Below are positions 1 to 12,390 of a stretch of 64,000 nucleotides of DNA, in pieces. The first letter of the stretch is position 1; the number at the start of each line of letters is the position of its first letter. The translations under genes were made by a program, and so were the position numbers. The notes below the pieces were generated by a model. That model worked only from the letters and a program-made list of their open reading frames with translations, ran no database searches and had not been told where the DNA came from. This DNA is from Plectrocnemia conspersa (Eukaryota > Arthropoda > Insecta > Trichoptera > Polycentropodidae), in NCBI GenBank assembly GCA_009617715.1, contig VTFK01000152.1:2418001-2482000 (forward strand). Reading direction: 5' to 3'.

Positions 1-660
1 AATATGGGTAAGTGCAGACTAACCATGGAGCAACTTGTGAGATGCGATGTCTATCTGTACTTTTTCTGTTTACTTCCCCCTGAGAGATGAGTTGGGTTTA
101 TATTTTGGACTTGATCTAATAAAAGTTCTAAAACTATAAGTTGGGTTTGGTTAATTCATATAAGTTAGGTTTGGGTTTAAACAGTTAAAGTTTCGCAACT
201 TACAAATTGAATTTCAGAAATTTTAGAACAGCATATAATTTTACTAGCGCCAATCAGTTAAAAACTATTTTCGCCAGTAGAAATATATATATATACTCGT
301 GAAAATGTATTTGGACTTCACTAGTGAAAATATAACTTTGCTAAAAAATATATATTCACTGTAACATTTATATATTTTTCACTGGTAAAAATATGAATCT
401 ACTGGTGAAAATGTATTCCAAAATGATTTCACTGAAATGACATTTTTAAATAAAATATTTTTGGGATAGATTCGAGACTGTTTTTTTAGATTTTATTTGA
501 GGGATAACCCCAGAATTTCTAGTTTAGAATCAGGGACGTGATTTTTTTTTTAATATTTAAATTTAATAAGATTTATAGTATTTAATTTAATAACATGCAT
601 TTTTCTCGCCAAATTAAAATGGGGGGGGGGGGTAAATACTCTCACCTGCCCCATTAAAAT
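1..660 (+). repeat. Repeat A, body and 3' end
   Basis: Begins inside the unit (gtgcagactaaccatggagcaa...) and runs through the ttaggtttgggttt block, the cactagtgaaaat motifs and a 3' G-run (621-630) before cacctgcccc. Matches the copies at 21.6, 28.3, 34.5 and 56.1 kb. Confidence 0.75.
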
Positions 661-1215
661 AACGTCCATAAAAAAACTTGTTTATCCATGAAATATTAAA
701 AAAAATAAACCCATCTATGCTTGGCAGGGGTCGTTATTTTGTCGACATTTTTCGACTTTTCATTTGTGAATAATTCGCCGTCATATATATTTAAGAATCG
801 GTGACTAGAAATAAACAAATAGCTCTCCTCGATCTTCTTCCACAGAGTAATTTCAAATATATCCATTTCCACGATTCAATTTTCAGTAAAATTTGTTAAA
901 ATTTTGAACAAAAAGTAACCATTCATTAAAAACGTTTTTCAGAATTGTGGGATATTTTTCCAGTTTCGAAAAGTACAATTTTAATGGCTTAAATAATTTT
1001 TAAATTCTCGCTAAAGCAGCTAAAAGAGTTAGCTCGTGATTTGCTGTAACACAGTAGCTGTTTATATATCAGTGCTGTCTAACTTCTTTCAGTCCACAGG
1101 CCAGTTTTTCTTTTGCAAACATTTCAAGAGCCAAAAAAATTGTTTACCCCATGCCTGGGTAAACGAACCAAAATGTCCGAGGTGACCCTTTTTTTTTTTA
1201 TTAATTTTAATTTTA

Positions 1216-1270
1216 ATGCGGGTCGACAATTGAATAGCGCTGGTATAGCGCTATCAATTGGCGACCATTA
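1216..1270. repeat. Short GC-rich inverted repeat
   Basis: ggtcgacaattgaatagcgct and its near inverse (agcgctatcaattggcgacc) surround ggtat; one mismatch and one extra base. Foldback element or structured RNA; nothing else supports either. Confidence 0.5.
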
Positions 1271-1371
1271 AAGAATAATAAAAAATTTGTTTATAAAAAG
1301 TTATAAACTTTTGTAAATGTAATGGAAAAAATCGCAAAGAGTAATGGCACAACCTGATGTATTTCAATGTA

Positions 1372-1630
1372 TTCGGAATAGCGTAGTAGACTTGACTGGT
1401 ATCTCAGAGGTCGCGGGCTCGAGCCACAGCAGCTGACTCAAATTTTTGTATATAAAATGCGCTATTATTAAAAATCAGCTCCAGTTGCAAAGTTACATAT
1501 ATTGATTAGAAATTATAATACACATAATAATTTATAATTAATTATATTGATTGACTTATTCAGTTGGTACAGGCGCATTGGGCTTACGCCTTTCAGGTTA
1601 AAATGAAAGATTGAAATAAAAAATAATATG
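1372..1630 (+). mobile_element. tRNA-derived SINE, copy 1
   Basis: Pol III A box-like tagcgtagtaga at 1379-1390 and B box-like cgggctcgagcc at 1414-1425, followed by a body sharing aatgcgctattattaaaaat with copy 2, then a 3' domain containing ggcgcattgggcttacgcc and an A-rich tail. Orientation plus. Confidence 0.75.
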
Positions 1631-2819
1631 AAAATGTATTAAATAAAATACTCTCTCTTCTTTAATCCCTATAAAGACATATAGCCACAATATCGATTCT
1701 ACAAGGTTTTAACGTTCATAAGTGTCCAAATATATAGCGAATCTTTAACACCAAACGCCCTTTATCCTAGGCTAATAATAAAGGGGCGAATTCACTGGTT
1801 CAGTGGTTTTGAACCATAAATAAATATAAATTAATGAATAGAAAACTTTATTAAACCATAAATAATTATTCACCGGAAAAATATAACCATTAAAAAGACA
1901 TTACGTATATTCGTTTTGCCTATAAAAACAATGTGTATGTAATATAAAAAAAACAATTTATATATACTGTATTTTATGTCTGAAAATCTGTGTGTGAAAT
2001 TTATTATGACCTTAGCCATAGTTTCGCCTAATAAACATCAATAAACACAGCCATTTATCAGCATCGTATATCTTTCGTTGCGTTTTACGACGAAAAATCG
2101 TGATTTATGATGAAAAATATATTTTAGTTAATATTTTTTTAACAATTTACTTAGCATACCAACACGAATTATTATCAAATGGCATTCTATTGCTATTATA
2201 AAATATAAAATAACATTTTATTAGAATTAAAATTCGATTTTATTCATAAATTCGTTTCATCGTTGCGGAAGCATGTAACGTAGAATCGTTAAATGCTTAA
2301 CAAAAAATGTATGCAAAATTTTATAGTGCGTGTGTAAAGTATTCGGAAGCGGGATAATAATATTTATTTAAAAAAATTGCGAAGCCTTTGAAGTAGCGGT
2401 CGATTGTATAAACATAAGGTTTCTAGGTGTTGTAAAAGATTATAAAGAAAATATGTATATTATATTGACACGTGAACAACGTTGATGAAATCGTAAAAAT
2501 ATCACCGATTAATAAGATTAAATATTTTTACAAAAATGTATGCAAAGAAGCAAATTATTAAAAAATCTCACTGCATCAATAAATTATAATTTAAAATAAT
2601 TCTTTAGTGAAAGAGGTATGCAATATAAAAAAAATGACAAGAAAAAAAAACAATGCGATAAGATATATGTATAGAATTAAACTGTTTGAGTGAGAATAAT
2701 ATTGTTGTATTTTATAAAATTAATTTATTAAAATATATATAAAAAAATATAAAACTGTCAATTAAAATTGTCCGATAAACCAGTGTCTTGAGCAAAATCA
2801 TATTAAACACATCACAAAC

Positions 2820-3090
2820 ATTTGTCCGAAAAACCGGTCGATATCACTGAAGCGGAAATACAGGAATTGCTCGATTTTCCGGCCTCGTCTTTGTTTATGC
2901 CCCCCGTGAGCATATCCTACCCTCCGTGTTTGTGCAGCGAATTAGCTCAAAAAGGCAAACCGACAACGTCGCAGGCAAAAACATACGGAATAAAATAATT
3001 ATTAATATTCTGCGAGCGCCATATGGCAACGAAAGTTGTCAAAACTCACTATCGGGACGCACTCACGGCACGTCAATCGCGCTAGTATCA
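2820..3090 (+). other. GC-raised block with 57-codon open frame, unassigned
   Basis: From about 2820 a plus-strand frame reads LSEKPVDITEAEIQELLDFP and on to a TAA at 2994-2996, without an in-frame ATG near its start and with a TAA just upstream and no AG in between to act as an acceptor. Base use differs from the AT-rich flanks. Could be a decayed exon or transposon piece; no family recognised. Confidence 0.35.
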
Positions 3091-4349
3091 AACACTCGAG
3101 AGGAGACATCGTTGCATAATGCTAATGACGATGATGACACGCTCAATAAAAATAATAACACAACATTGTTGTTTGTCATTGAAAGAAGATAGACATAGAG
3201 AGGGGAGGGGAGGAGAAGCGGAAAAGTATTGGCGAAAACATATGCCAATCTGCCAAATTGCGATAATCGATTGGATGGAAAACTTTTGTGATTATAAAGT
3301 TCTTAGATTCAAACGAAATATAATAGATTTGTTTTCGACTGTAAAACATACATATGGAGTGTTTTATTTGTGACAACTATTGAATTTAACAATTTTTGGT
3401 TTCAAATAAATCTGAACAGCTGTATTACATTGAAGCTTGAAGATAAGAACATAATGGATAATTAAACGCATTAAAATAAGCTCCATAATAAACGTATGCC
3501 TTTCATTTTATTTTAAAGTAAAATTCGCAAAAAATATTTTCACTGGGAATATTATAATGATATATTAAATTGAAATTCTGATTCAATTTAATATTAGTCG
3601 ATTTAAGGATTTCGTGGATATTTAAACAGATGCAAATACATTTGCACAGCTATTTAATTTTTATATTATAGTGCTTGAAAATTAAATTATTAATTTAATT
3701 ATTACTTTGCAATTTGATATTTCTTTGAAAGCCGAGTCCTTAAGCAAATATTTTTTTAAAATATATTTGTAACAAAAAATACTAAAATTTAAGAAGATGC
3801 TGTAAATATTATATTTTAAATTATAATCGGGCGAGTTTGAAGAATTGTCACACGGAAGATTATTTAAGCGTTACCCAATTATTTTCCAGATTTTCTAATT
3901 TTGGCGGGAGAAATGAAAGTACAATCTAAATCAAATCAAAAAATCCATTAAAATCCTAAGATTAAAATTTATCGATTGCAGACAGTGTCGGAAAAAAATA
4001 TAGTTGATCGCAATCCTGAACAAGTTGGCCATCCCTTTTATATTTCATCATGCTCGATATCAAGGGACTAAGAATACAACATAAAGAAGGAAAAATCAAA
4101 CGATTAGAATCACGTACTTGATTTATCATATGTAGAATGTACGATTCTATCGACCTATATTTTATCATTCGTTAATAATGTGTATTATTTTTCTTCGAAA
4201 TGTCATGCTCCAGAATTCGATCACTTCGTATGATATATGAAAAACACTGTTCCGCTTTTACCTCTGGAGACATTCTTAGTTTCTTTAGACGTTAGATGCG
4301 CGATGAAAGCGATTATGAAACGAGCCGCGATTAATCTCTTGAGATGGTT

Positions 4350-4420
4350 CGGCGCCAAACGGACATCAATCATGTCCGATCTGGAGCGAAATAATTCTCG
4401 AGGGGGTCGAGATTGACCCC
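4350..4420. promoter_or_regulatory. E2F-like site and two short hairpins
   Basis: ggcgccaaa (TTTGGCGCC on minus) at 4351-4359, then cggacat-caatc-atgtccg at 4360-4378 and ggggtc-gagatt-gacccc shortly after. GC-raised block; no gene visible nearby. Confidence 0.25.
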
Positions 4421-4828
4421 GGCCTCTATCTCTCGCTCACTTTTGTGTGATCCGAATGCGAAATTGCGGTGCGTCCTTGTCCGCGAATCGCCTTTTCAAT
4501 GTATTACATAAAATCGACGATATGACGTGACATAAGATATTGTATTGAATATGTTACGTTATAGCAATCACAGTAATCGATTTGTATATATAATATATAG
4601 AGAAAATTTAAATATTACTAGCTACAATATATCAAGTTTTATATATTCAAAATTATTACATTGCATAAAAGTTTCATAGATCGCATTCATACAGTGTCAC
4701 TGAAAAGCCATTGAAATATTTATGCAGAAAATATGTATATATCTTAATTTTCATATTTTTGCTGTAAATTTCTAGGTCAAAACAATTTTGCTTTAAAAAT
4801 AATATTATAAAAGTACACATAAAATATT

Positions 4829-4999
4829 ATGAAGCGAGATCGTTATTCTTCGAGCGGTGGTAGAGAAGTTGGCGCAAGGATGATGTCCGTGGAAGATCCT
4901 CAGGGGTCTTCGAGTGAGTGTCTGGAGGCAGTTCCCCTTGCTGCGATGATCGTGTTCGGGAGCCTCAGACCGTATCTTCGCGTCTGTCAGGCGGGGTGA
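4829..4999 (+). other. Small open frame in a GC-rich block, unassigned
   Basis: ATG at 4829, 56 codons, stop TGA at 4997. The block continues to about 5100 with repeated gagtgtctg words and is followed by aataaa near 5142. The opposite strand is also open (4805-5104). Not recognised; could be a transposon end or a noncoding exon. Confidence 0.3.
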
Positions 5000-6699
5000 A
5001 TCTGCTAGTCTCTTCGAGTGTCTGTCGGAGTATGTGAGTGTCTGCAAAACGTGCTGACCAATCTCAATCACGAAGCAATCGATGCACTCGTTTCTTAGAA
5101 TCAACGAAATAAGTATACGCCTTTAGAAAGTGACATTTGAAATAAAGAAATATTCTTTCAATGACGGAGAATATTTATAGTAAGAACACTTGCGTGTTAT
5201 TTATGTGATTTTTTTCTGGTCGTAACGAGGGCTTTTGTGTGGTCCCATCCTTTACGCTATTGTCTTCTTTCCTTGTCGATGGATGATAATTTTGGTCACA
5301 GTAAATTAACGCGAGTTTTAAGAATAAGACCACACAGTGTGGTTATGTAAATATTTCAATAGTATTTTTTGGTATGAAAATGACAATGTTCTTTGATTGT
5401 TGGTATTTCAAATTTGTGGTATGCATGCTCTTTCTATTAAATATCGGTCTAAGTGTCATAATAGCGGCAGGCCCTTACGAAATGTGTTTATTAAATTTAC
5501 GCTTAAAGTTTAAGTGTGAACCCAAGCATTTAACGCTAGATTTCCATTCTACGTTACTGGCCCTTTCCACTTGATTTTAAATTTCTACCTCTCGTAATAT
5601 TTATTGAATGCCAATCCACTTGAATCTATGAGTACTACAACACCAAATTATCATGGTTGGTAGCTCTATTGTGCTGTATACACAAAAACTGTTCAATAAA
5701 ACGTGGATGGTTATGTACTTTTTTATAAAATAAATAAACACAACATTTTTTACAGAATTGAGCCATACTTTAATCGCAAACTTGATGCTCTTGGAATTAG
5801 CGCGCCAATCTTGAACTACAACGACTACATGCGATTACTCGATAGGGCTATTTTCAGCCAGAGCGCATTAAATGTTTTCATTTCCAGCGGATCTCGTTGA
5901 AAATTCCGCGAAAATTGCCCGGCACGATGAAAGAAAAAGGATCCTCGTTCTTTCGGTGAACCGCACACTCGTTTTACACGCTTGTCTATTTGCAGAACTT
6001 TATTAGTGTGCACGGGTAAACAGTTTGCTTTAGGAACCGGTTAATTCGCCGACGCTACACCTGAAACAATCGAGCAAACAAACGCATTCTTCTCGCGGGG
6101 CTTCATCGCGCGATAATAAAACGCGGCGAAGCTTCTTCTGATGTTCGAGGTCCTCCTATAAACGCCAATCGTACGGCTGGAATAACAAATACACGCGGAT
6201 GATTTATCATACGTATACTCGTTCGAGGTCGAGGTCGAATCGAATTTTGAATTGCGATCGTAAAACGAGTGAATCGGGATGCTGCTTGGGATACTTGATT
6301 GGCTGAAGAATTATGCACTCTAAACGCAGATCAGAAATTTATTTTCATAACAACTTGGCGCCGAGAGATTGTTTTTGGCTAGATCGGAATATTAAATTAC
6401 TGTTATACTATAAAATAATGTTTCTAATATTGTTAATATCATAAAATGTTTTAGATGTAAGTATTTTTAAATGTTGGGACCGCGATACAGTTGGAAACAC
6501 TGTAGTTAAGCAAACAACACTGGACGAAGCGCAGCGGTAGGATCCATAATTATATTTCAATCAAATAACATTAACTTTAAATAACTTCACAACAAATATG
6601 ATACATATTTTACTCATTGCCAACCCATCACCAGACATTCGCAAAAAAATAAAATATTCAAGAAAGCTTTCACAGACAAATTGTTTTATTTTTAATATT

Positions 6700-6988
6700 C
6701 CGTTGTAATCTTACAGGCGTATGACATAAACTCTACAACGCTTAACTGGGTAAGTCAATCAGACATAATGAATATCTACAAGTATTAACTCGGAATCGAT
6801 GACATCTATATATTTAATTATAAATCACTATGCTATTATAATTAACAATCAATAGATATCACATTGCATTTGGGGCAGATTTTAATAATAAGACATTTTT
6901 ATTGAAAACAAACCAAGTCTGCTGCGGGGACTCGAACCCGTGACCTTTGGGTTATCAGGCTAGACATAACGTACTACGCTATTACGGT
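6700..6988 (-). mobile_element. tRNA-derived SINE, copy 3
   Basis: Minus-strand head with A box-like tagcgtagtacg and a perfect B box ggttcgagtcc (plus-strand 6923-6933 region). The body shares ggaatcgatgacatctata with copy 2. The 3' tail is shorter than in the other copies. Confidence 0.75.
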
Positions 6989-7083
6989 TATAATTTAACT
7001 GGAAAAATTAAATAAATAAGCACATATACGCAGTACCAGTAAGTGATGTTATTATTAAAAAAAATGTAAGACCTCGGTTTTTT

Positions 7084-8030
7084 GGATGATTTAACTATTC
7101 TCGAGTTATTTCAGCGATCGTAGACAGTTTGTAATCTATGGCGGCCGATTGTCGAAAAAGTATTTCACCACTTCGGGGGTTCCTCAAGGGTCCAACTTTG
7201 GCCCTCTTCATTTATTGACATACATACGGCAGTCACAAATTGAAGTTTTTTCTGAATGGAGATGATTGAAAATTGAATAATTACATTCGATCTGTTGCGG
7301 ACTTCTTCTCTCTACAGAGTGATTTAGATTTTTTTTTCGTTAAACGTCGGTCTTTTAGTGTCGGAAAGTGCCATACTGGGTCATTTTCTCAATCCCGTTC
7401 GCCATTAGTTTATTTATTCGATCTCGGTGGGAACATTTTGGCTAGATAAACTTCCACTAAAGATCTCGGAATCACTTTTGAGAGCAAGTGGAGGTTCTAT
7501 CTACACGTAAACGACGTCTGTGATAAATCTTCCAATTTTCCCGGCTTTGTTATGAAGAACGCATTTCAATTTGACGATCCGTTATTCGCGTCTTCTATGA
7601 CATTTCAGTTCATATCATTCTTGAATCGGGATCTATAATTTAGAATCCCCAAATAATCAACTACTCCCTTTTAGTCGAAAAGGTTCTTAAGATATCTTTG
7701 TAAGAGTATATTTGGTTATATTCTGTTCTCATATCTCAGTTCCTTTCTTTTAGGAGCGTTGGGATATGATTCGCTGGGTTCTCCTTTTTGTTGTATGTCG
7801 CTAAGCTTTTCTTTAAGCTACTGGCGGGTGCAAGCGAGGATACTTTTTGCTTTCATACCGAAACAACTGCCTGTACCGGCATAAGCTCCGATACGAGTTC
7901 TAATACTACAATCACTTAGGCGCTTGGTCAAGTACAAGTCAGTACCAGCGCATTTATACTGGATTTTTATGCACAGAGAGCGGTTCTTACTCCCCAATAG
8001 CACTAATTATTTTTAAGAGTTTTATTAGTA
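7084..8030 (+). pseudogene. Degraded non-LTR (jockey/CR1-type) reverse transcriptase
   Basis: Reading across frames recovers RT blocks in the right order. GVPQGSNFGPL is at 7176-7208 (RT domain motif 4). FFLNGDD at 7246-7266 is the YADD catalytic box with the second residue changed. Then come the KCH...FSQSRSP block, DLGITFES, and a C-terminal part resembling FLRYLCKSIFGY and SSFLLGALGYDSL. Stops and at least two frame changes (for example between GVPQGS and NGDD) show it is dead. The 5' half (endonuclease) and ORF1 were not found. The copy is anciently fragmented and its ends are approximate. Confidence 0.85.
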
Positions 8031-8737
8031 ATCAAAGACTACGGTGATGAAAAGACAATGAGGCGGCTTACGTGTTACTTTCTACGTGATGTTGTAATTC
8101 GTAGGCAAACTTCCGGAAGCTTTCTACGAATTAATTAAAGGCAAACGAGTTTATTAGGCGCATAAAGCAGACATATAGACGTCGGCCGTCATAAACATCA
8201 GGTGTAAACATCTCGACGGTTTTATGTTACTCCATTTCGATATGAACGGCGAAGATGATTGATTGAAGGGTGTGTTTTCGCTGTTTACGACTGTGCTGAA
8301 AAGCACGTTTCGCCTAAAGGCGCGTGTCTAGTGTTACACACTAAGTCGAAGTGGGTTAAAAACAATATTGATATAATTAGTAAACAAATAATACGGTTAT
8401 AACCCGTAAAACTGTGTTAAAAGCGTTTAAACGAGCCATGTTTATGTAGAGCTGGTGTGGCCAAGACGTTGACCATGGAATCTTTATATTACAGGTAATC
8501 CGCAAAAATAAGACTTAAATTTGTGCATTTGGATTTCAAGACTCGAACTGGTCCATTAATATTTTAGTATTCATTCAAAGATACATGTGACTATTATTCA
8601 ATCAAAGACTATTACGCAAATAGATATTGACCTTATGACTGTGAGAAAAGTGTGTTGTGGGGGGTCTGATTTATTTTAACACAAACTAGGCAGCACACTA
8701 GTAACACTGACGTGACGGCGACGAGTACAACATTCAT

Positions 8738-8779
8738 TCTTTGGTGGAGCGCTACGCCCGACGGAGCCTCGTCCACCAA
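8738..8779. repeat. GC-rich hairpin with ttggtgga ends
   Basis: ttggtgga at the left and tccaccaa at the right enclose a 25-base GC-rich centre (gcgctacgcccgacggagcctcg) in AT-rich surroundings. Confidence 0.5.
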
Positions 8780-10599
8780 TCATTTATATAATTTGCAATA
8801 ACTATGTAATTACAACTATAACGTTAATAAAATACTATTACAGCGGTACAATCTGTATATAATTGCCACCCGTTCGTCAAAGTATGTTTCATTAGACCAG
8901 AAATGTAACAAACTGCCGACGGGAAGCTAAATAATTAGCTTTGGTTGTAATAATAAAGCCATTTTTTTTGGGCAATACGCCAAAATTTAATTGAAAGTGG
9001 ATTGCATTAAATTCACTGACTTTTCAAACAACTTTTTTATTTTAAATATTATATTAAACACATTTTTTACGTGTTGTACGACTTTTAATTTACGGAAAAA
9101 TAAAATAAAAATACAAATCATACCAAATTTTTAATCTACACGCTGTTTTGCTAATTATTTCTCGATATTTTCCTTATAGAAAAACATAAAGATATCCAAG
9201 AGTTTCGTGCTGTACGAATAAAATAAACCGCGGTCCTCAAGTTTCTGTAGACTACTAATATAGTCTTTGTTAGAATAAATTTACATAACAAACGACCCGT
9301 TCTCATACAATCTTTTCAATTCCGTTAGTGCGCTTCTGTATTTATATTCATATCAACTTAAACGAACAGACTACTAATAAATATATGCAGTTCAATTTTA
9401 TATTCCAAAATGTACGAAAAACGAAGACATCCATATAAGGAGTGCATGCCACGCAAGGAGTGATCAAAGATAAACGAATTTATTTATATCGGATCCATCC
9501 GTTTGACATGTGAAATCGGCCAAAAATTGGGTAGTAGAATTTTTAGCAATAAGATAACCATTGTTCCGTAAAAATGTCAGAATTTGTGAAGTGTTCCGAA
9601 GTAGAAAATAGTCCAACGAAATGCGGCTTAGTATGCGGGAATTTACTTTATACTACCATTTTATGAAGAAAATGTTGAAAAACCAATGTGAAAATTTTAG
9701 CTATTTTACTCATAAACGGTTATTTCGCTGAAATATTTCGGTTCTTTTTTTTGTTTAAAATTTTCAAAATGAATACTTTGTACCGAAAAAAGATTCTTAA
9801 CAGATTCATAAAAAATACTACTGAAAAAAGCAAACGAACCTAACATACCGAAAATATCAAAATATTATAATTGATAAACTGCAATATAATTAAATAAAAT
9901 ATTAATGATTAGCTTTTGAATATATTTGTTACCAAATTTTTAATTAGGAGTGCAATTTTTTTATTGTTTTACATAAAAAATATTTTAAATATATAAATTC
10001 CAAAATTTTCCTAATTTCCTAAAAATACAAAATGTCAACAATTATTACGAGGACTAAGTGGTTCTTTTTTTTTTTTGTTCCTTAACGCTAAACTATTAAA
10101 TACATATTCTTTCTCTCGCATTTAAGCCTTGTGCATGAGTTTATCTATCTTTGAATAAACTGTTCTAAGATCTGCATAAAATAAATCTTCAAGATTTAAA
10201 TGTTCGTAATTTTTTTAAATATGTATTTGCTAGGTACAAGTTATATTTCAAACTTTAAGAAATCCAGAACTGTACATTTCATTATATACATATGTATGTA
10301 TGTTTAGAACGCAAAAAAATTGTATAACACAACGATTTACACTTTTTATCACAAATATAAAATAATTTATACTTTTTATCACAAAAATATGTAAAATTAT
10401 CACGAATTTCAGTAATAGATTATTTTTTTCTTGTACGGACTCGTTTTTTACTTTGTTGATTCCATATTTGATAGATTTCGGACTCGCCTTGACAAACGTT
10501 TCGACTTGACAAATGATATTCAATTATATAATGGTGAGTTTTGTATAAAAAATAAAACAATTTTTTTTTTCCTAAGATGACACAAACATGGGATATAAT

Positions 10600-11110
10600 G
10601 GTTTTAGACGACACGACACTGTCGTAGTTTTAATAATATCGACATGTAACCTGTTCTAAAAATATACTTTGTGAATATCTCGGCTAAGTTTGTCAGTCAG
10701 CCTGATCCGCTACCTTGTTTAAGAATAGCCGATATTAAAAATATAAAAAATACGCAACTTAGATAAAAAAATCTAGAGAAAAAACAGAGGTTAAAAATGT
10801 TCTATAATAGATATTCATAGCTCAATCCACCATTTTGTTTTCAAATGGCAGCTATTAAAAAACAACTCTGTCAAGAAGAAAGTAAAGGTGAAAACTGTTT
10901 AAAAATAAAAAAATGGATTTTTTTTAAAAATATTTTGGTCATTTATGTGGGTTTTTGAGAACACGATAACTGGCGCAGTTTTAATGATATCGCCATGAAA
11001 CTTATCGGATAAGTTCATTAGTCAGTCTCATCATTTTTTCAATGCCGGCTATTCGACTCATTAAAAAAATCTTAAAGAGAAATGGAAAAAAAAAAGTTAA
11101 AAGCGATTTA
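10600..11110. repeat. Repeat C, two units
   Basis: Blocks gacgacac/acacgataactg, gatatcg(a/c)catg, ctcggctaagttt...tcagtc and aatggcagctattaaaaa recur twice here and again at 15.9, 36.9-38.3 and 48.2 kb. Confidence 0.6.
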
Positions 11111-11595
11111 AAATAAAATTAAATTGAAAAAATATGTTTTTTTCTTCAATTATTTGATCTTCCACTGTGTGACGATGATTGCAAATAAAAAGGAATATAT
11201 GAATATAGTAAAAATCAACAACACATTTTTCTATTACACTTATTATGCGTGGCAATTTACACAAAACGGACAATCGAATTAAAAATTGTTTGCATATAAA
11301 ATATGTGGTAAAGAGACCCCTTTTTTATAGACATGCTTTGCATTTTTCCTACTGGCAACATCGCATACAAAAACATTATCAAAAGAGGAAATTTTATTGT
11401 ATCCGGCTTCCGCGACCTCGTTCACTTTCGGTGTTATTTTTCGAACGTATTCGTCGTACATTGCATAATAACAACATTTAGTTGTGGTAACGCGAATGGC
11501 GTGCGATAACCCGACACCTGACATTAAACAGCCGTCTGAAACAATTGGAGTGCGAACGCCTTTGACTCAATTATTTAATCGGTCGCGATTAATAA

Positions 11596-11751
11596 GATGG
11601 CCGGCTTTTATCGTGCTATGATTCGAACAACTTTTCATTGATAGATTTAAAAAAAATTGTTCTCAAAACTTGTGCTGATTTTATTATTATTGAATATAAA
11701 TTAATTCGTCGGAATAAAAATATGGCCGACTTTTATCTTGCTATGATTCGA
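11596..11751. repeat. Direct repeat, 31 bp, 125 bp apart
   Basis: atggccg(g/a)cttttatc(g/t)tgctatgattcga at 11597 and again at 11722; about 90% identical. Confidence 0.6.
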
Positions 11752-12188
11752 GTGAGTCGTTTTTTTATTACGAGATGAACGAAGAATGGAGATGTTTACG
11801 AGAGACTCCTTGAGCCGGATAAGCGAGGTTCTCGATCGATCGTAAAAAAGCGAATATTTTTCAATAAATTTACAAACAAACGTTACCGGTTCGGCCGCGA
11901 CCTTGAAACACAAGCGTTTGAACCAGATCAGCTCGCAACCGTATTTAAAAAAAATGATCGAATATGTCCAATTTTTCATTATAAATTTTCATCCCGAACA
12001 TAACACGATCGAAAGTGACCATGTTTAAAATAAATAAAATGTCACGGAGTTACGATAATAACGTTTGCTCAGCTGTCATGCGTGTAAAATCATATAGTTT
12101 ATTCGGAGACAAAGCCATTTTGTTGAAATAGACGCCATTTTTGTTTTATTTTCACGTATACGTGCGATCGATTCGGCGGCGGGGGTAC

Positions 12189-12390
12189 CTGGTCGGGCGG
12201 CGAGGGCAGCGAGGGCGCAGCCTCCGCTGAGGTCAGCGCCGGCTCGAGGTCATGTCGGCACTCGGCTCGGGACACATGGCCGCGCACCGGTCGGCACCGC
12301 GCCCACAACAACGCTGCACTGAAACCACCGATCGTTCCTACACTGAAACGCTAAGCAAGCGCCCCGTACACGCTGCCACTGAAAACTGCA
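12189..12390 (-). promoter_or_regulatory. Candidate minus-strand promoter and first exon of an unseen neighbour
   Basis: A GC-rich, CpG-rich block in AT-rich DNA. On the minus strand TTTCAGTG, which fits the arthropod initiator TCAGT, occurs twice (about 12317-12324 and 12343-12350), with a third variant (ttttcagtgg) near 12380. cgacc lies at about +28 from the lowest one, a near fit to a DPE. A donor CAG|GTACCC ends the block at 12189. Any coding exon would lie lower, perhaps outside the window. A plus-strand 62-codon ORF (12252) also spans it, but high GC alone can open frames. Confidence 0.4.

Larger units (their letters stand above)
3091..6699. other. Noncoding DNA with GC-raised islands
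   Basis: Apart from the E2F-like block (4.35 kb) and the 4.83-5.10 kb island, a CpG-raised stretch lies at 5930-6300 with a short direct repeat gaggtcgaggtcg near 6225. Also accacac-a-gtgtggt near 5329. No gene recognised. Confidence 0.5.
8031..12188. other. Noncoding DNA with no gene recognised
   Basis: AT-rich, short frames only. Contains the hairpin at 8738, three small stems at 8292-8342, repeat C at 10.6-11.1 kb and the direct repeat at 11.6 kb. Nothing else supported. Confidence 0.6.

Noticed and set aside
3119..3373. 84-codon plus-strand frame and its neighbours
   Set aside because: No motif, low-complexity codons, overlapping frames on the other strand.
6885..6988. Genuine tRNA gene
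   Set aside because: A and B boxes are good, but the T-stem does not pair well, no acceptor stem closes, and the sequence continues as a repeated SINE body.
8445..8560. Possible tRNA head near gctggtgtggccaagacg with gactcgaactgg nearby
   Set aside because: The two box-like words are in opposite orientations.
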